NCBI GenBank assembly: GCA_021324165.1
Contig: JAJPJR010000030.1
Coordinates: 42,191-106,190, forward strand
Length of the DNA: 64,000 nucleotides
Direction: 5' to 3'
From: Armatimonadota bacterium
GTDB lineage: Bacteria; Armatimonadota; Fimbriimonadia; Fimbriimonadales; ATM1
Of this stretch, positions 1 through 7,392 are shown in pieces. The position numbers were made by a program, and so were the translations under genes. The first letter of the stretch is position 1; each line of letters starts with the position of its first letter. The notes beneath the pieces were generated by a model. That model saw nothing but the letters and a program-made list of their open reading frames with translations, did no database searches and had not been told where the DNA came from.

Positions 1-532
1 GAACCAGCGTTATCTTGTACGCCTTTCGACCCTCGACGGTTTCACTCCCCTCGAATTTGAATGTGGATTCCCAGCCTGATGTGCCCCATTCGGCGTTGGC
101 AGGCCTTGAAACTTTCCACGTTTCACCCTTGGCAACGGGAGTTTGCGGGTACAGGGTTCGCATTGCGGCGGCGAGTTCCAGCTCGTTGGGTGTGGGCAGC
201 ACCGATCCCGACAGCCCCACCGCTTCGCCGAACTTTGTGTATTCGATGCTCAAGACGCCCTGCGGAGGCGGCTGATTGATATTCTGTCCACCCACCGCAA
301 CGATCAGATCCATCTGCCGGACTTCGACGGTCACGTTTCCGTTTGACTTTACATCCACACATTTTCGCTCGTTTGTGCTGGTTACAGTAAGCGTTGCGAA
401 ATCTCCGCCCGATTGAAGGTTAGCCTGGAGCACCATTTTCTGCTTCACGACGGCGCCTTTGACCGGCTTCCATTCAATGGCGGTTTTGTCGGTTTGAATC
501 GAAAGAATCAAGAAGGAGATCGGCGCGATCAT
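1..532 (-). CDS. Secreted hypothetical protein, 3' end cut by window edge
   Basis: This reading frame is open from an ATG at 532 to the left edge, so 177 residues are visible and the C-terminus is missing. The protein starts with a short hydrophobic stretch ([13 protein letters not shown]) that may be a signal peptide or a single anchor. It continues with beta-rich, polar sequence including a KGETWK motif and a VEGRKAYK motif, as seen in DUF6263-like exported proteins; that link is a resemblance only. Its ATG overlaps the trpG stop codon in an ATGA (532-529), so it is very probably translated from the same mRNA as pepC-trpE-trpG. No catalytic motif is visible and its function is unknown. Confidence 0.7.
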   Translation of the reverse strand, partial: MIAPISFLILSIQTDKTAIEWKPVKGAVVKQKMVLQANLQSGGDFATLTVTSTNERKCVDVKSNGNVTVEVRQMDLIVAVGGQNINQPPPQGVLSIEYTKFGEAVGLSGSVLPTPNELELAAAMRTLYPQTPVAKGETWKVSRPANAEWGTSGWESTFKFEGSETVEGRKAYKITLV

Positions 533-1134
533 GGACGTTCCTTTGAGGTTTCGCCGAAGCGTGGGTTGGTAGAAGCCAGCCAGTTTTTGAGGAGCATTTT
601 ACCGTGCTCGCTGAGCGCGCTTTCGGGGTGGAACTGCACGCCCTCAACATTGTGCGTTTTGTGCCGAACGCCCATGATTTCGCCGTCGTCGCTTGTTGCG
701 GTTACTTGCAGGCAGTCGGGCAGGCTGGCCTGTTCGATGACAAGGCTGTGATACCGAATCGCCTCGAATTCATTGGGCAGCGAGCGGAACGCACCCTCGC
801 CTGAATGATGGATTTTGCTGGCTTTTCCGTGCATGATCTTTTTGGCTCGAGTGATTTTGCCGCCGAACGCTTCGCCGATCGCCTGCATTCCCAGGCACAC
901 CCCAAAAATCGGCAGTTCGCCCGCAAATTCCAAGATGAGCGACTCGATCTGGCCGGCTTTGTCAGGAGTCCCTGGTCCGGGGCTCAGAACGATGCCTTCC
1001 GGCTGCATCCGGCGGATGAACTCCGCGTTCACTTCATCGTTTCTCTTGACGATCACATCGGCTCCAAGTTCCTGCATGTATTGCACGATGTTATAAGTGA
1101 ACGAATCGTAATTGTCAATAACAAGATAACTCAT
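529..1134 (-). CDS. trpG: Anthranilate synthase component II (glutamine amidotransferase)
   Basis: This 201-residue class I glutamine amidotransferase supplies ammonia from glutamine to TrpE for anthranilate synthesis in the tryptophan pathway. The oxyanion motif PGPGTP is at about 52-57, the nucleophile Cys80 lies in GVCLGMQ, and the His168/Glu170 pair lies in HPES. The start [12 protein letters not shown] is chosen over an upstream in-frame start because it matches the family N-terminus and forms an ATGA overlap with the trpE stop. A dual role in p-aminobenzoate synthesis (PabA) is possible, as is common for TrpG proteins, but cannot be decided from sequence. Confidence 0.93.
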   Translation of the reverse strand: MSYLVIDNYDSFTYNIVQYMQELGADVIVKRNDEVNAEFIRRMQPEGIVLSPGPGTPDKAGQIESLILEFAGELPIFGVCLGMQAIGEAFGGKITRAKKIMHGKASKIHHSGEGAFRSLPNEFEAIRYHSLVIEQASLPDCLQVTATSDDGEIMGVRHKTHNVEGVQFHPESALSEHGKMLLKNWLASTNPRFGETSKERP

Positions 1135-2603
1135 GAAAACCCTTTGTGGGCCATTTCCACAGCCAAGAAGACTCCTTCGGCTTTGTTGCGGCACTCCTGC
1201 CACTCGTTTTCGGGCACCGAATCATATACGATTCCAGCGCCGGCCTGGATGTAGGCAATGCCGTTCTTGATCAGAATGGTTCTGATGGCGATCGCCATAT
1301 CCATTTCGCCATCGAATCCGAAGTAGCCCACAGCGCCCGCATACAGCCCGCGCCGAGAGGTTTCGAGTTCGTCTATGATCTCCATCGCCCGCACTTTTGG
1401 GGCTCCAGAAACCGTTCCTGCTGGAAAGCACGCCTTGAACACATCGAAGCAGTTCGCATCCTCGCGAACTTCCCCTGAAACATCGCTCACAATGTGCATC
1501 ACGTGCGAGTATTTTTCTATCGTCATGAATTCGTTGAGGCGGACGCCTCCCGGCTTCGCGATTCTGCCCAAATCGTTCCGCCCCAAATCCACGAGCATGA
1601 TGTGTTCGGCGCGTTCTTTTTCATCGCTGAGCAGTTCGCATGCCAAACGCTGATCGTCGGCATCCGAACTGCCCCGCCGTCTTGTCCCGGCGATGGGCCG
1701 CACTCGCGCGATGCCGCGTTCATAGGAAACCAAGATTTCGGGCGACGCTCCCACAATCTGCGTTGCGTTCAAATTCAGCAGATACATGTAAGGCGACGGG
1801 TTGATGGATCGCAACGCTCGATAGATGGATATGGGCGGCGCGCCGCTTCGCGAAGAAAACCGCTGGCTGAGAACAAACTGCACGCCTTCGCCCATTGCGA
1901 TTCGGTTGACCGCTTCACGAACCGCATCTTCATACTGTTGTTTGGTCATGTTCGATTCGAACGCAGGAACCTGATCGGACGGCTTGGAAGGCAGATCGGG
2001 CAGCGGTCTTCGAAGTTTTTCTACGACTTCTTGAATGCGGCGGACGGCCAAGTCGTATTCCCCTTGCAACGCATTTGAGATCACCAAAATCCGATTTTGA
2101 GCATGATCGAATGCCACGACCGTTGGGCAAAGCATGAAGCAGAGATCGTCGCAGCGCAGATCGTCGGGGTTCTTGTCTGGCAGACGTTCGAAATGGCGCA
2201 CAAGATCATAAGATGCAAACCCAACGGCGCCGCCGATGAACTTGGGCAGTTTCGGGTTGTGCGCGTAAGGCTTTTCGAGAAGATGCGATGCCAAAACATC
2301 AAGAACGCTCTCGTCATTTGTGAGGGTTCGGGCTTCGCTTTGTTTATTGTCCGGCGAAACAACTTCCACCTTTTGGCCCGCTGCACGGATGATGCAATCG
2401 GGATCTGCGCCGATGAAACTGTATCGTGCAAGGTGTTCGCCGCCCGTCACCGATTCCAAAAGAAACGACCAGTTCGATTCGTGTGCAAGCTTCCAATACG
2501 CGGTGACTGGGGTTTCCAAATCGGCGAGAATCTCGGCATAAACTGGAACGCGCGCGCCGTTTTGTGCCAAATGGTCGAACTGTTCGCGCTGCGTTACGAT
2601 CAT
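1131..2603 (-). CDS. trpE: Anthranilate synthase component I
   Basis: This 490-residue chorismate-utilising enzyme makes anthranilate, the first committed step of tryptophan biosynthesis. The N-terminal domain has the tryptophan-binding LLES motif at 48-51, which favours TrpE over PabB and implies feedback inhibition by tryptophan. The catalytic domain shows PIAGTRRRG, the GTVSGAPK motif and a C-terminal [11 protein letters not shown] signature. The start MIVTQREQF is preferred over a longer in-frame start because it matches the family and overlaps the upstream peptidase stop by ATGA (2603-2600). It is complete and lies between pepC and trpG in one overlapped operon. Confidence 0.94.
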   Translation of the reverse strand: MIVTQREQFDHLAQNGARVPVYAEILADLETPVTAYWKLAHESNWSFLLESVTGGEHLARYSFIGADPDCIIRAAGQKVEVVSPDNKQSEARTLTNDESVLDVLASHLLEKPYAHNPKLPKFIGGAVGFASYDLVRHFERLPDKNPDDLRCDDLCFMLCPTVVAFDHAQNRILVISNALQGEYDLAVRRIQEVVEKLRRPLPDLPSKPSDQVPAFESNMTKQQYEDAVREAVNRIAMGEGVQFVLSQRFSSRSGAPPISIYRALRSINPSPYMYLLNLNATQIVGASPEILVSYERGIARVRPIAGTRRRGSSDADDQRLACELLSDEKERAEHIMLVDLGRNDLGRIAKPGGVRLNEFMTIEKYSHVMHIVSDVSGEVREDANCFDVFKACFPAGTVSGAPKVRAMEIIDELETSRRGLYAGAVGYFGFDGEMDMAIAIRTILIKNGIAYIQAGAGIVYDSVPENEWQECRNKAEGVFLAVEMAHKGFS

Positions 2604-4021
2604 CCTGAGCGCGCCAAAGTGCCCATCGGATCCCAAGGGTGCAGTTTCACCGGGGCGGTTTTCAAAACGGCAAGGATCTTTTGTGAGACATACTTTTTCT
2701 GCACAACCACTTCGTACATATATTCGTCGAACCACCTGTCGGTCATAATCAAAAACCCTTTATCCCCGATTTTTTCGCCCCAGCTGTTTTCCACCCTCCA
2801 TTTCCTCGGCTTGCCCGATGCGTCCAAATCTACTCCCGAAAACACCATGGCGTGGGTCATGCAGCTTTGTCCATAATCCAACCGCTGCGCCTTGTCGAGT
2901 TCGGGCTTGGTTCCGTAAACAAGTTCGTAATCGTAAACATTCATATCCAAAATGCCCAGGTCTCGATCCAGCATTTTGCCCACATCGCAGCCAAACCAGA
3001 CCGATTCTCCGGCAACGATCTGCTTCACGGCAGCGGCTTTCATCACATCCATCTCAACGTTCAGATATCGTATTGGATGTCCGCCGACCATGTTGCCCAA
3101 AAACTCCACCGTATACAGCGTGTTGTATCTCTTTGTCTTTTGAGGGCAGTTGATCAGACAAACGTAATCGTCGAGATCAATTCCCACATGGTTTTTGTAA
3201 AACTGCTTCGGTGTTACGTTTCCATCACGGTGAAATTTCTGTTTTTTGTCGCGCCACTGCCATTCGAAATGAGTCGGAGGCTCTCCCAAATGAATGCACA
3301 GCATGCGATAAATCACCGACATGAACTCATCCTTCATCTGTTCGAGTTCGGCGGGCGTGGACGATCGGCTCGCATCGCGCAGTTTGCATGCGAATTCGCG
3401 GAGTTTGGCAGTAATGATGCCGTTCATCAATGCAGTGTTGCTGCTGCTGTCGGTTTCGGGCATCACCGATTTTGGAACCACACCGTATTTGTTGATGAGA
3501 TTTACGAACATATCCCACTGCCCGCCATCCTGAATCGGACTGGTCAAAAGCCAATCGAGCAATCGGCTGCCAACGGGTTCATCCAGCGTGCAAAGAATGT
3601 TGTGCAGAAAATAGTTCGCCTTTTCCAGCTTGTCCCAAAACATCAGATACGACTGCGAAAGTTCGAACTTCTCGTCCAGGTTCATGCTCTTGATCGCAGC
3701 CACGCGCATCACATTGAGGCCTGCAAACAGCCAGCACCTTCCGCTCATGTTTTGGCTTGTTGCGGCCCCAACATTCAGATGATGCGAAAACGTGTGGCGC
3801 GCACCGGCGACCACCGGCCGCGATTTTGCCACCGAATGAACCGAACTGTTGGCAACCGCATTGCGCGCAAGCAAAAACCTCGGTTCCTGCTGCATCTCGC
3901 GATGATAGCGGGCGATATCTTCGTGGGTAAGACCGAGCGCACGCGCCACCGGCTTGCGCTTTCGGGCTCCGTTTTTGCCCGCATGAATTGCTGAGGGTTT
4001 TTGTCGCGACTTTATGCTCAT
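2600..4021 (-). CDS. pepC: C1 family aminopeptidase (PepC / bleomycin hydrolase type)
   Basis: This 473-residue cysteine peptidase belongs to the papain-fold bleomycin hydrolase family, cytosolic enzymes that trim N-terminal residues from peptides. The catalytic set is complete: Gln90 and Cys96 in QNMSGRCW, His390 in MTHAM and Asn412 in WRVENSWG. There is no signal peptide; the basic N-terminus (about 30 residues) is an extension of unknown role. The gene leads the trpE-trpG operon and is coupled to trpE by an ATGA overlap. It follows the aldolase gene by only 15 bp, so it may also be reached by read-through from upstream. Confidence 0.9.
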   Translation of the reverse strand: MSIKSRQKPSAIHAGKNGARKRKPVARALGLTHEDIARYHREMQQEPRFLLARNAVANSSVHSVAKSRPVVAGARHTFSHHLNVGAATSQNMSGRCWLFAGLNVMRVAAIKSMNLDEKFELSQSYLMFWDKLEKANYFLHNILCTLDEPVGSRLLDWLLTSPIQDGGQWDMFVNLINKYGVVPKSVMPETDSSSNTALMNGIITAKLREFACKLRDASRSSTPAELEQMKDEFMSVIYRMLCIHLGEPPTHFEWQWRDKKQKFHRDGNVTPKQFYKNHVGIDLDDYVCLINCPQKTKRYNTLYTVEFLGNMVGGHPIRYLNVEMDVMKAAAVKQIVAGESVWFGCDVGKMLDRDLGILDMNVYDYELVYGTKPELDKAQRLDYGQSCMTHAMVFSGVDLDASGKPRKWRVENSWGEKIGDKGFLIMTDRWFDEYMYEVVVQKKYVSQKILAVLKTAPVKLHPWDPMGTLARSG

Positions 4022-4036
4022 AAACTGCCTGACATT

Positions 4037-6043
4037 CTACCGAAGATACGCGCTTGATACTCCCGCATCCACGGTCAGCGCCGCTCCAGTGGTTTTTGAA
4101 GAGCGGTCCGAGGCAAAGAAAAGCACCGCTTCGGCGATGTCCTTTGGATAAACGTTGCGCTTGAGCGTCGTGCGCTTGCGATAGAACTCTTCCAACTCTT
4201 CGGGTTGAATTCCGTACGCTTCGGCGCGCTGTTTTCGCCACGCGCTCCCCCAAATCGAAGAGCCTTGCAGCACTGCATCAGGCATCACGCAGTTCACGCG
4301 AATTCCGTGTGCGCCTCCCTCTTCTGCAAGGCACCTTGCAAGATGCTGCTCTGCGGCTTTGGCCGCCGAATAGGCGCCGGCGTTTTTGCCCGCCGCAACG
4401 GCGTTTTTGCTGGTAACGAACACCAGCGACCCGCCGATGTTCTGCCGCTTCCAGATGCGAAACGCTTCGCGCGATGCAAGAAAATAACCCCGCCCCAAAA
4501 CCGCAAAGTTCCGTTCCCATTCCGCAAGTTCGGTGTCTTCGATCGCTGCCGAACTCGCGATCCCTGCGCTGCAAACCAGAATGTCGAGCCCTCCCCATCG
4601 GTTGACGCACGCTTTGAAAACATCAACCACTTCGGTTTCGTTCGTCACATCGGCCTTCACCGCAAATGCGCGCGTGCCGATTTCATCCGCAGCGCGCTGC
4701 GCGTTTTCCAAAACGATGTCGGCAATGCACACGTGCGCGCCTTCCTCGGCCAATCTTTTGGCACTCGCCAAACCGATCCCGCTGCCGCCTCCGGTTACGA
4801 CGGCAATGCGCCCTGCCAGCTCTTTTTCGGGCGGCCTTTGGCTGAGTTTGTAAAGTTCCAGCGGCCAGTATTCGATTCCAAACGCTTCGGCGGGAGTCAG
4901 GCTCTCGTAGCCGCCCAAAACTTCGGCTCCTTCGATCACCTCGACCGCGCGATGATACAGCTGGCGCGGAACGTCGGCAAGCCTTTCGTCGCGGCCCGCC
5001 GCAGCCAGACCGAATCCCGGAATCAAGCAGCAGCGGGGCGCCGAATCGAACATCTTATCGCCTTCCGCGCGGTGCGCTTCGAAATACGATTCATACGCTG
5101 CCCGATATTCGTCTACGGCGTTGCGGATGGCTTCGTCATTTTCGGTTGATTCCAAATACAACGGATTGCGTTTCACGTGCACAAGATGGTCGGGGCATGC
5201 CGCACCGATCTGCGAAAGCGTTTTGGCGCTCGGAGTGTTTGCCATGCTGACAATCCGTTCAGATTGGTCAACTGCCAAAACGTGATGACGATTTTTTGAG
5301 ATCGCGCCGCGCAGCACAGGAAGCCACACATAACTGTTTTTGTTCACCGGATTCGATGCGCCTGTCCAAACGCGTTTGTCTGCTTCTTTAATTGCGGCTT
5401 CGGCTTCCGAAATAATCCGAATGGTGTTGTCATACGACTCTTTTGCGCTCGTGCCCCAAGTGACTAAGCCGTGTTTTCCCATCACCACGCACTCCGCGCG
5501 GGGGTTTTGCGCAACCGCTTCGGCGATTCGCTTTGAAAGCAAAAATCCGGGCCGGATGTAATCAACCCAAGACATTCTTTCGCCAAACACCTCATTTGCG
5601 GCATCTCTTCCGCGGCGGGTGCAAGCCAACGCGATCACCGCGTCGGGATGGGTGTGATCCACTTCGGGAAACGGCAGAAAGGCGTGGAGCAGAGTTTCGA
5701 TGGACTGCCGGGGCCTGCCGGGTTCGAAACTGCATCTTGCAAGGTACGCGACCATCTGCTCGTCGGTCATCTCGTCTCTGCGCATCAGCGGAAGGATTTC
5801 ATCCAGCCTCAGCCCGGCAAAATCGGCGCCGGTGCAATCGGCCATGTCCGAACCGCTGCCCTTCACCCAAAGAACCGTGACTTGGCGGTTCAGGTGATCG
5901 TGTTCGCGCAGTTTGCTGCTGGTGTTGCCCCCAAAAACGTTGATCACACTCCGGTCGGAAGCAAGCAGGCGCGAACGGTATGCTAACAGTTCGAGACCCG
6001 AAATTGCATTTGCCTGTTGATCGTTCCACTGGTTTTTTGGCAC
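4037..6043 (-). CDS. Bifunctional rhamnulose-1-phosphate aldolase / alcohol dehydrogenase
   Basis: This 668-residue fusion has two parts. The N-terminal class II aldolase/adducin-like half (about 1-400) carries a GGNTSSK motif and the zinc-ligand stretch DHTHPDAV. The C-terminal short-chain dehydrogenase half (about 410-668) has GGGSGIG, the active-site stretch FVTSKN and a YSAAK catalytic motif. The family (YuxG/RhaD-like) splits L-rhamnulose-1-phosphate and handles the lactaldehyde product. The GTG at 6043 is chosen because the family starts just before a YRSxLxxSDR segment and because TACAAC lies 7 nt upstream; an ATG at 6112 would add 23 unsupported residues and overlap the divergent lipoprotein. 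No other rhamnose gene is in the window, so the exact deoxysugar is uncertain. Confidence 0.88.
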   Translation of the reverse strand: MPKNQWNDQQANAISGLELLAYRSRLLASDRSVINVFGGNTSSKLREHDHLNRQVTVLWVKGSGSDMADCTGADFAGLRLDEILPLMRRDEMTDEQMVAYLARCSFEPGRPRQSIETLLHAFLPFPEVDHTHPDAVIALACTRRGRDAANEVFGERMSWVDYIRPGFLLSKRIAEAVAQNPRAECVVMGKHGLVTWGTSAKESYDNTIRIISEAEAAIKEADKRVWTGASNPVNKNSYVWLPVLRGAISKNRHHVLAVDQSERIVSMANTPSAKTLSQIGAACPDHLVHVKRNPLYLESTENDEAIRNAVDEYRAAYESYFEAHRAEGDKMFDSAPRCCLIPGFGLAAAGRDERLADVPRQLYHRAVEVIEGAEVLGGYESLTPAEAFGIEYWPLELYKLSQRPPEKELAGRIAVVTGGGSGIGLASAKRLAEEGAHVCIADIVLENAQRAADEIGTRAFAVKADVTNETEVVDVFKACVNRWGGLDILVCSAGIASSAAIEDTELAEWERNFAVLGRGYFLASREAFRIWKRQNIGGSLVFVTSKNAVAAGKNAGAYSAAKAAEQHLARCLAEEGGAHGIRVNCVMPDAVLQGSSIWGSAWRKQRAEAYGIQPEELEEFYRKRTTLKRNVYPKDIAEAVLFFASDRSSKTTGAALTVDAGVSSAYLR

Positions 6044-6048
6044 GAGCG

Positions 6049-6417
6049 ATGTTGTACCGGATATCGCTGATTGCGGCGGCGGTTTGGATCGCCGGATGCG
6101 CGAAGACCACACCGAAGACCGTGGACCTGACCGGACGCTGGGTGAGCATCGAGCGGCAGGACACGCTGTTCATGATCGAATTCGATCGCGATCATCGTTT
6201 CGTTCGAAGGTTTGCCAACCCGCACGGATCGTATCTGACTGTCGGAGAGTACGAAGCCACGGAGAAATCCGTCCGGCTGTTCAACGTGAGCGAAGGCACC
6301 ACCGCATCAAGAGAGCCCGTTTCCGGCCGGTTCCTGATTCCGTATTCGCTTAGGGGAGATCAGCTTGTTCTGTATCCGGGAACGTCTCGGCAGCAGGTGC
6401 TGATCAGGGCGCGATAG
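6049..6417 (+). CDS. Small putative lipoprotein
   Basis: The 122-residue product starts with a lipoprotein signal (n-region Arg, hydrophobic core, then IAGC with the lipidated Cys at position 17). The mature part is a compact beta-rich domain with a TGRWVS motif and alternating polar residues, reminiscent of lipocalin-like or DUF-type stress lipoproteins, but I do not recognise the family. The start at 6049 was chosen because it gives a normal-length signal peptide; an in-frame ATG at 5980 would add 23 residues. It diverges from the aldolase gene with the two start codons only 5 bp apart, and it converges on the recombinase gene with a 3 bp gap. Confidence 0.72.
   Translation: MLYRISLIAAAVWIAGCAKTTPKTVDLTGRWVSIERQDTLFMIEFDRDHRFVRRFANPHGSYLTVGEYEATEKSVRLFNVSEGTTASREPVSGRFLIPYSLRGDQLVLYPGTSRQQVLIRAR
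6051..6056 (-). promoter_or_regulatory. Putative -10 box (leaderless) for the aldolase/dehydrogenase gene
   Basis: On the minus strand TACAAC lies 7 nt before the GTG at 6043, with no Shine-Dalgarno sequence between. This placement predicts transcription starting at or next to the start codon. It overlaps the start of the divergent lipoprotein gene. Confidence 0.45.
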
Positions 6418-6420
6418 GGC

Positions 6421-7290
6421 TCAGGTTCGCTTTCCTCCGCGGGGGTGGCTTTTGGCCACCACTTCGCGCAGACGCTCCACCGAAACATGCGTATAGATCT
6501 GCGTGGTTGCGAGGTTTTCGTGACCCAGCAGCTGCTGAACGGTCTTCAGGTCGGCCCCTCCGCTGAGCATGTGAGTGGCGAACGAGTGCCTTAGCGAGTG
6601 AGGAGTAACCGTGCTGCTGAGCCCTGCCAGAGCCCGCCTTCGAGCCACGACCCTTTGCAAGGTGCGGGTCGAGAGCCGTTCGCCTGAACTGTTCACAAAC
6701 AGCGCGCGGGATTCGGTTGTGGGGCGCTCGCGTGAAAGGTATTCGGCCACGGCCTCTGCCGCGGGCTCTCCGATCGCCACGAACCTTTGTTTGCTGCCTT
6801 TTCCCATCACCTTCAATCGGCGTTCCTGCAGATCGAGGTCGCCGATATTGATTCCGATGAGCTCCGAAGCCCGGATGCCGGCTCCGTACAGGAGTTCGAG
6901 CATCGCCCGGTCGCGGAGCGGCGTGGTTCCGACCGCGGCTTCCACCAGGCTTGCCGCCTGTTCGGGAGTGAGGTCGTTGGGAAGGGGTTTTCGCCTGATC
7001 GGGGCTTCCAGAGGGTGCGTGGGGTCGTGCTCGATATGTCCTGCCTGTCTGAGGTACTTGCAAAACGACTTGACCGCCGAAAGTTTTCGGGCGCGGGTTA
7101 CGGGGGTCAGGGATCGGCGTCTGAGCCAGTCGCGGATGGCGGTTGTGGTGAGGCTGTTGGCGCGGGGCCCTGAAAGCGATTTCAGAAGCTGGGTGAGGTC
7201 GCTTCGATAGGCGCGGACGGTGTGGCCCGACCTTCCGGGGGCCATCTGGCCTAAGAACTCATTCAGAAGGTCGGCAAGCGTTGGCTTCAC
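6421..7290 (-). CDS. xerC: Tyrosine recombinase, XerC/XerD type
   Basis: This 289-residue recombinase has an N-terminal SAM-like DNA-binding domain (about 5-85) and a C-terminal catalytic domain. All six catalytic residues are present: Arg140, Lys164, His231, Arg234, His257 and the nucleophile Tyr266. Its length and the HSLRHSFATHML and LGHENLATTQIYTH signatures fit housekeeping Xer enzymes that resolve chromosome dimers at dif, rather than phage integrases. Whether it is XerC or XerD cannot be decided here, and no dif-like site was recognised in the window. The start is GTG. A weak CAAAAT box lies 6 nt upstream. Confidence 0.88.
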   Translation of the reverse strand: MKPTLADLLNEFLGQMAPGRSGHTVRAYRSDLTQLLKSLSGPRANSLTTTAIRDWLRRRSLTPVTRARKLSAVKSFCKYLRQAGHIEHDPTHPLEAPIRRKPLPNDLTPEQAASLVEAAVGTTPLRDRAMLELLYGAGIRASELIGINIGDLDLQERRLKVMGKGSKQRFVAIGEPAAEAVAEYLSRERPTTESRALFVNSSGERLSTRTLQRVVARRRALAGLSSTVTPHSLRHSFATHMLSGGADLKTVQQLLGHENLATTQIYTHVSVERLREVVAKSHPRGGKRT

Positions 7291-7336
7291 ACCGAGATTT
7301 TGACGGATGCCGAAGGTGAGGCGGGGGCTCGGAGTG

Positions 7337-7342
7337 TATAAT
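7337..7342 (+). promoter_or_regulatory. Putative -10 box for secDF
   Basis: A perfect TATAAT lies upstream of secDF, implying a 5' leader of about 43 nt. A clear -35 element at 16-18 nt spacing is not visible. Confidence 0.5.
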
Positions 7343-7347
7343 CCGCC

Positions 7348-7368
7348 CGTTCCGAGCCGTTCGGAACG
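7348..7368 (+). promoter_or_regulatory. Stem-loop in the predicted secDF 5' leader
   Basis: The arms CGTTCCGA (7348-7355) and TCGGAACG (7361-7368) are perfectly complementary across a 5-nt loop. The hairpin would form at the very 5' end of the secDF transcript and could protect or regulate it. It could also be a DNA dyad at the transcription start. Confidence 0.45.
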
Positions 7369-7392
7369 AGTGATCCTTCACTTCCCGCTCCG

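Noticed and set aside
2852..3994. 380-residue plus-strand frame
   Set aside because: Lies antisense inside the C1 peptidase gene, has no motif and is His/Arg-rich, as expected of a shadow frame.
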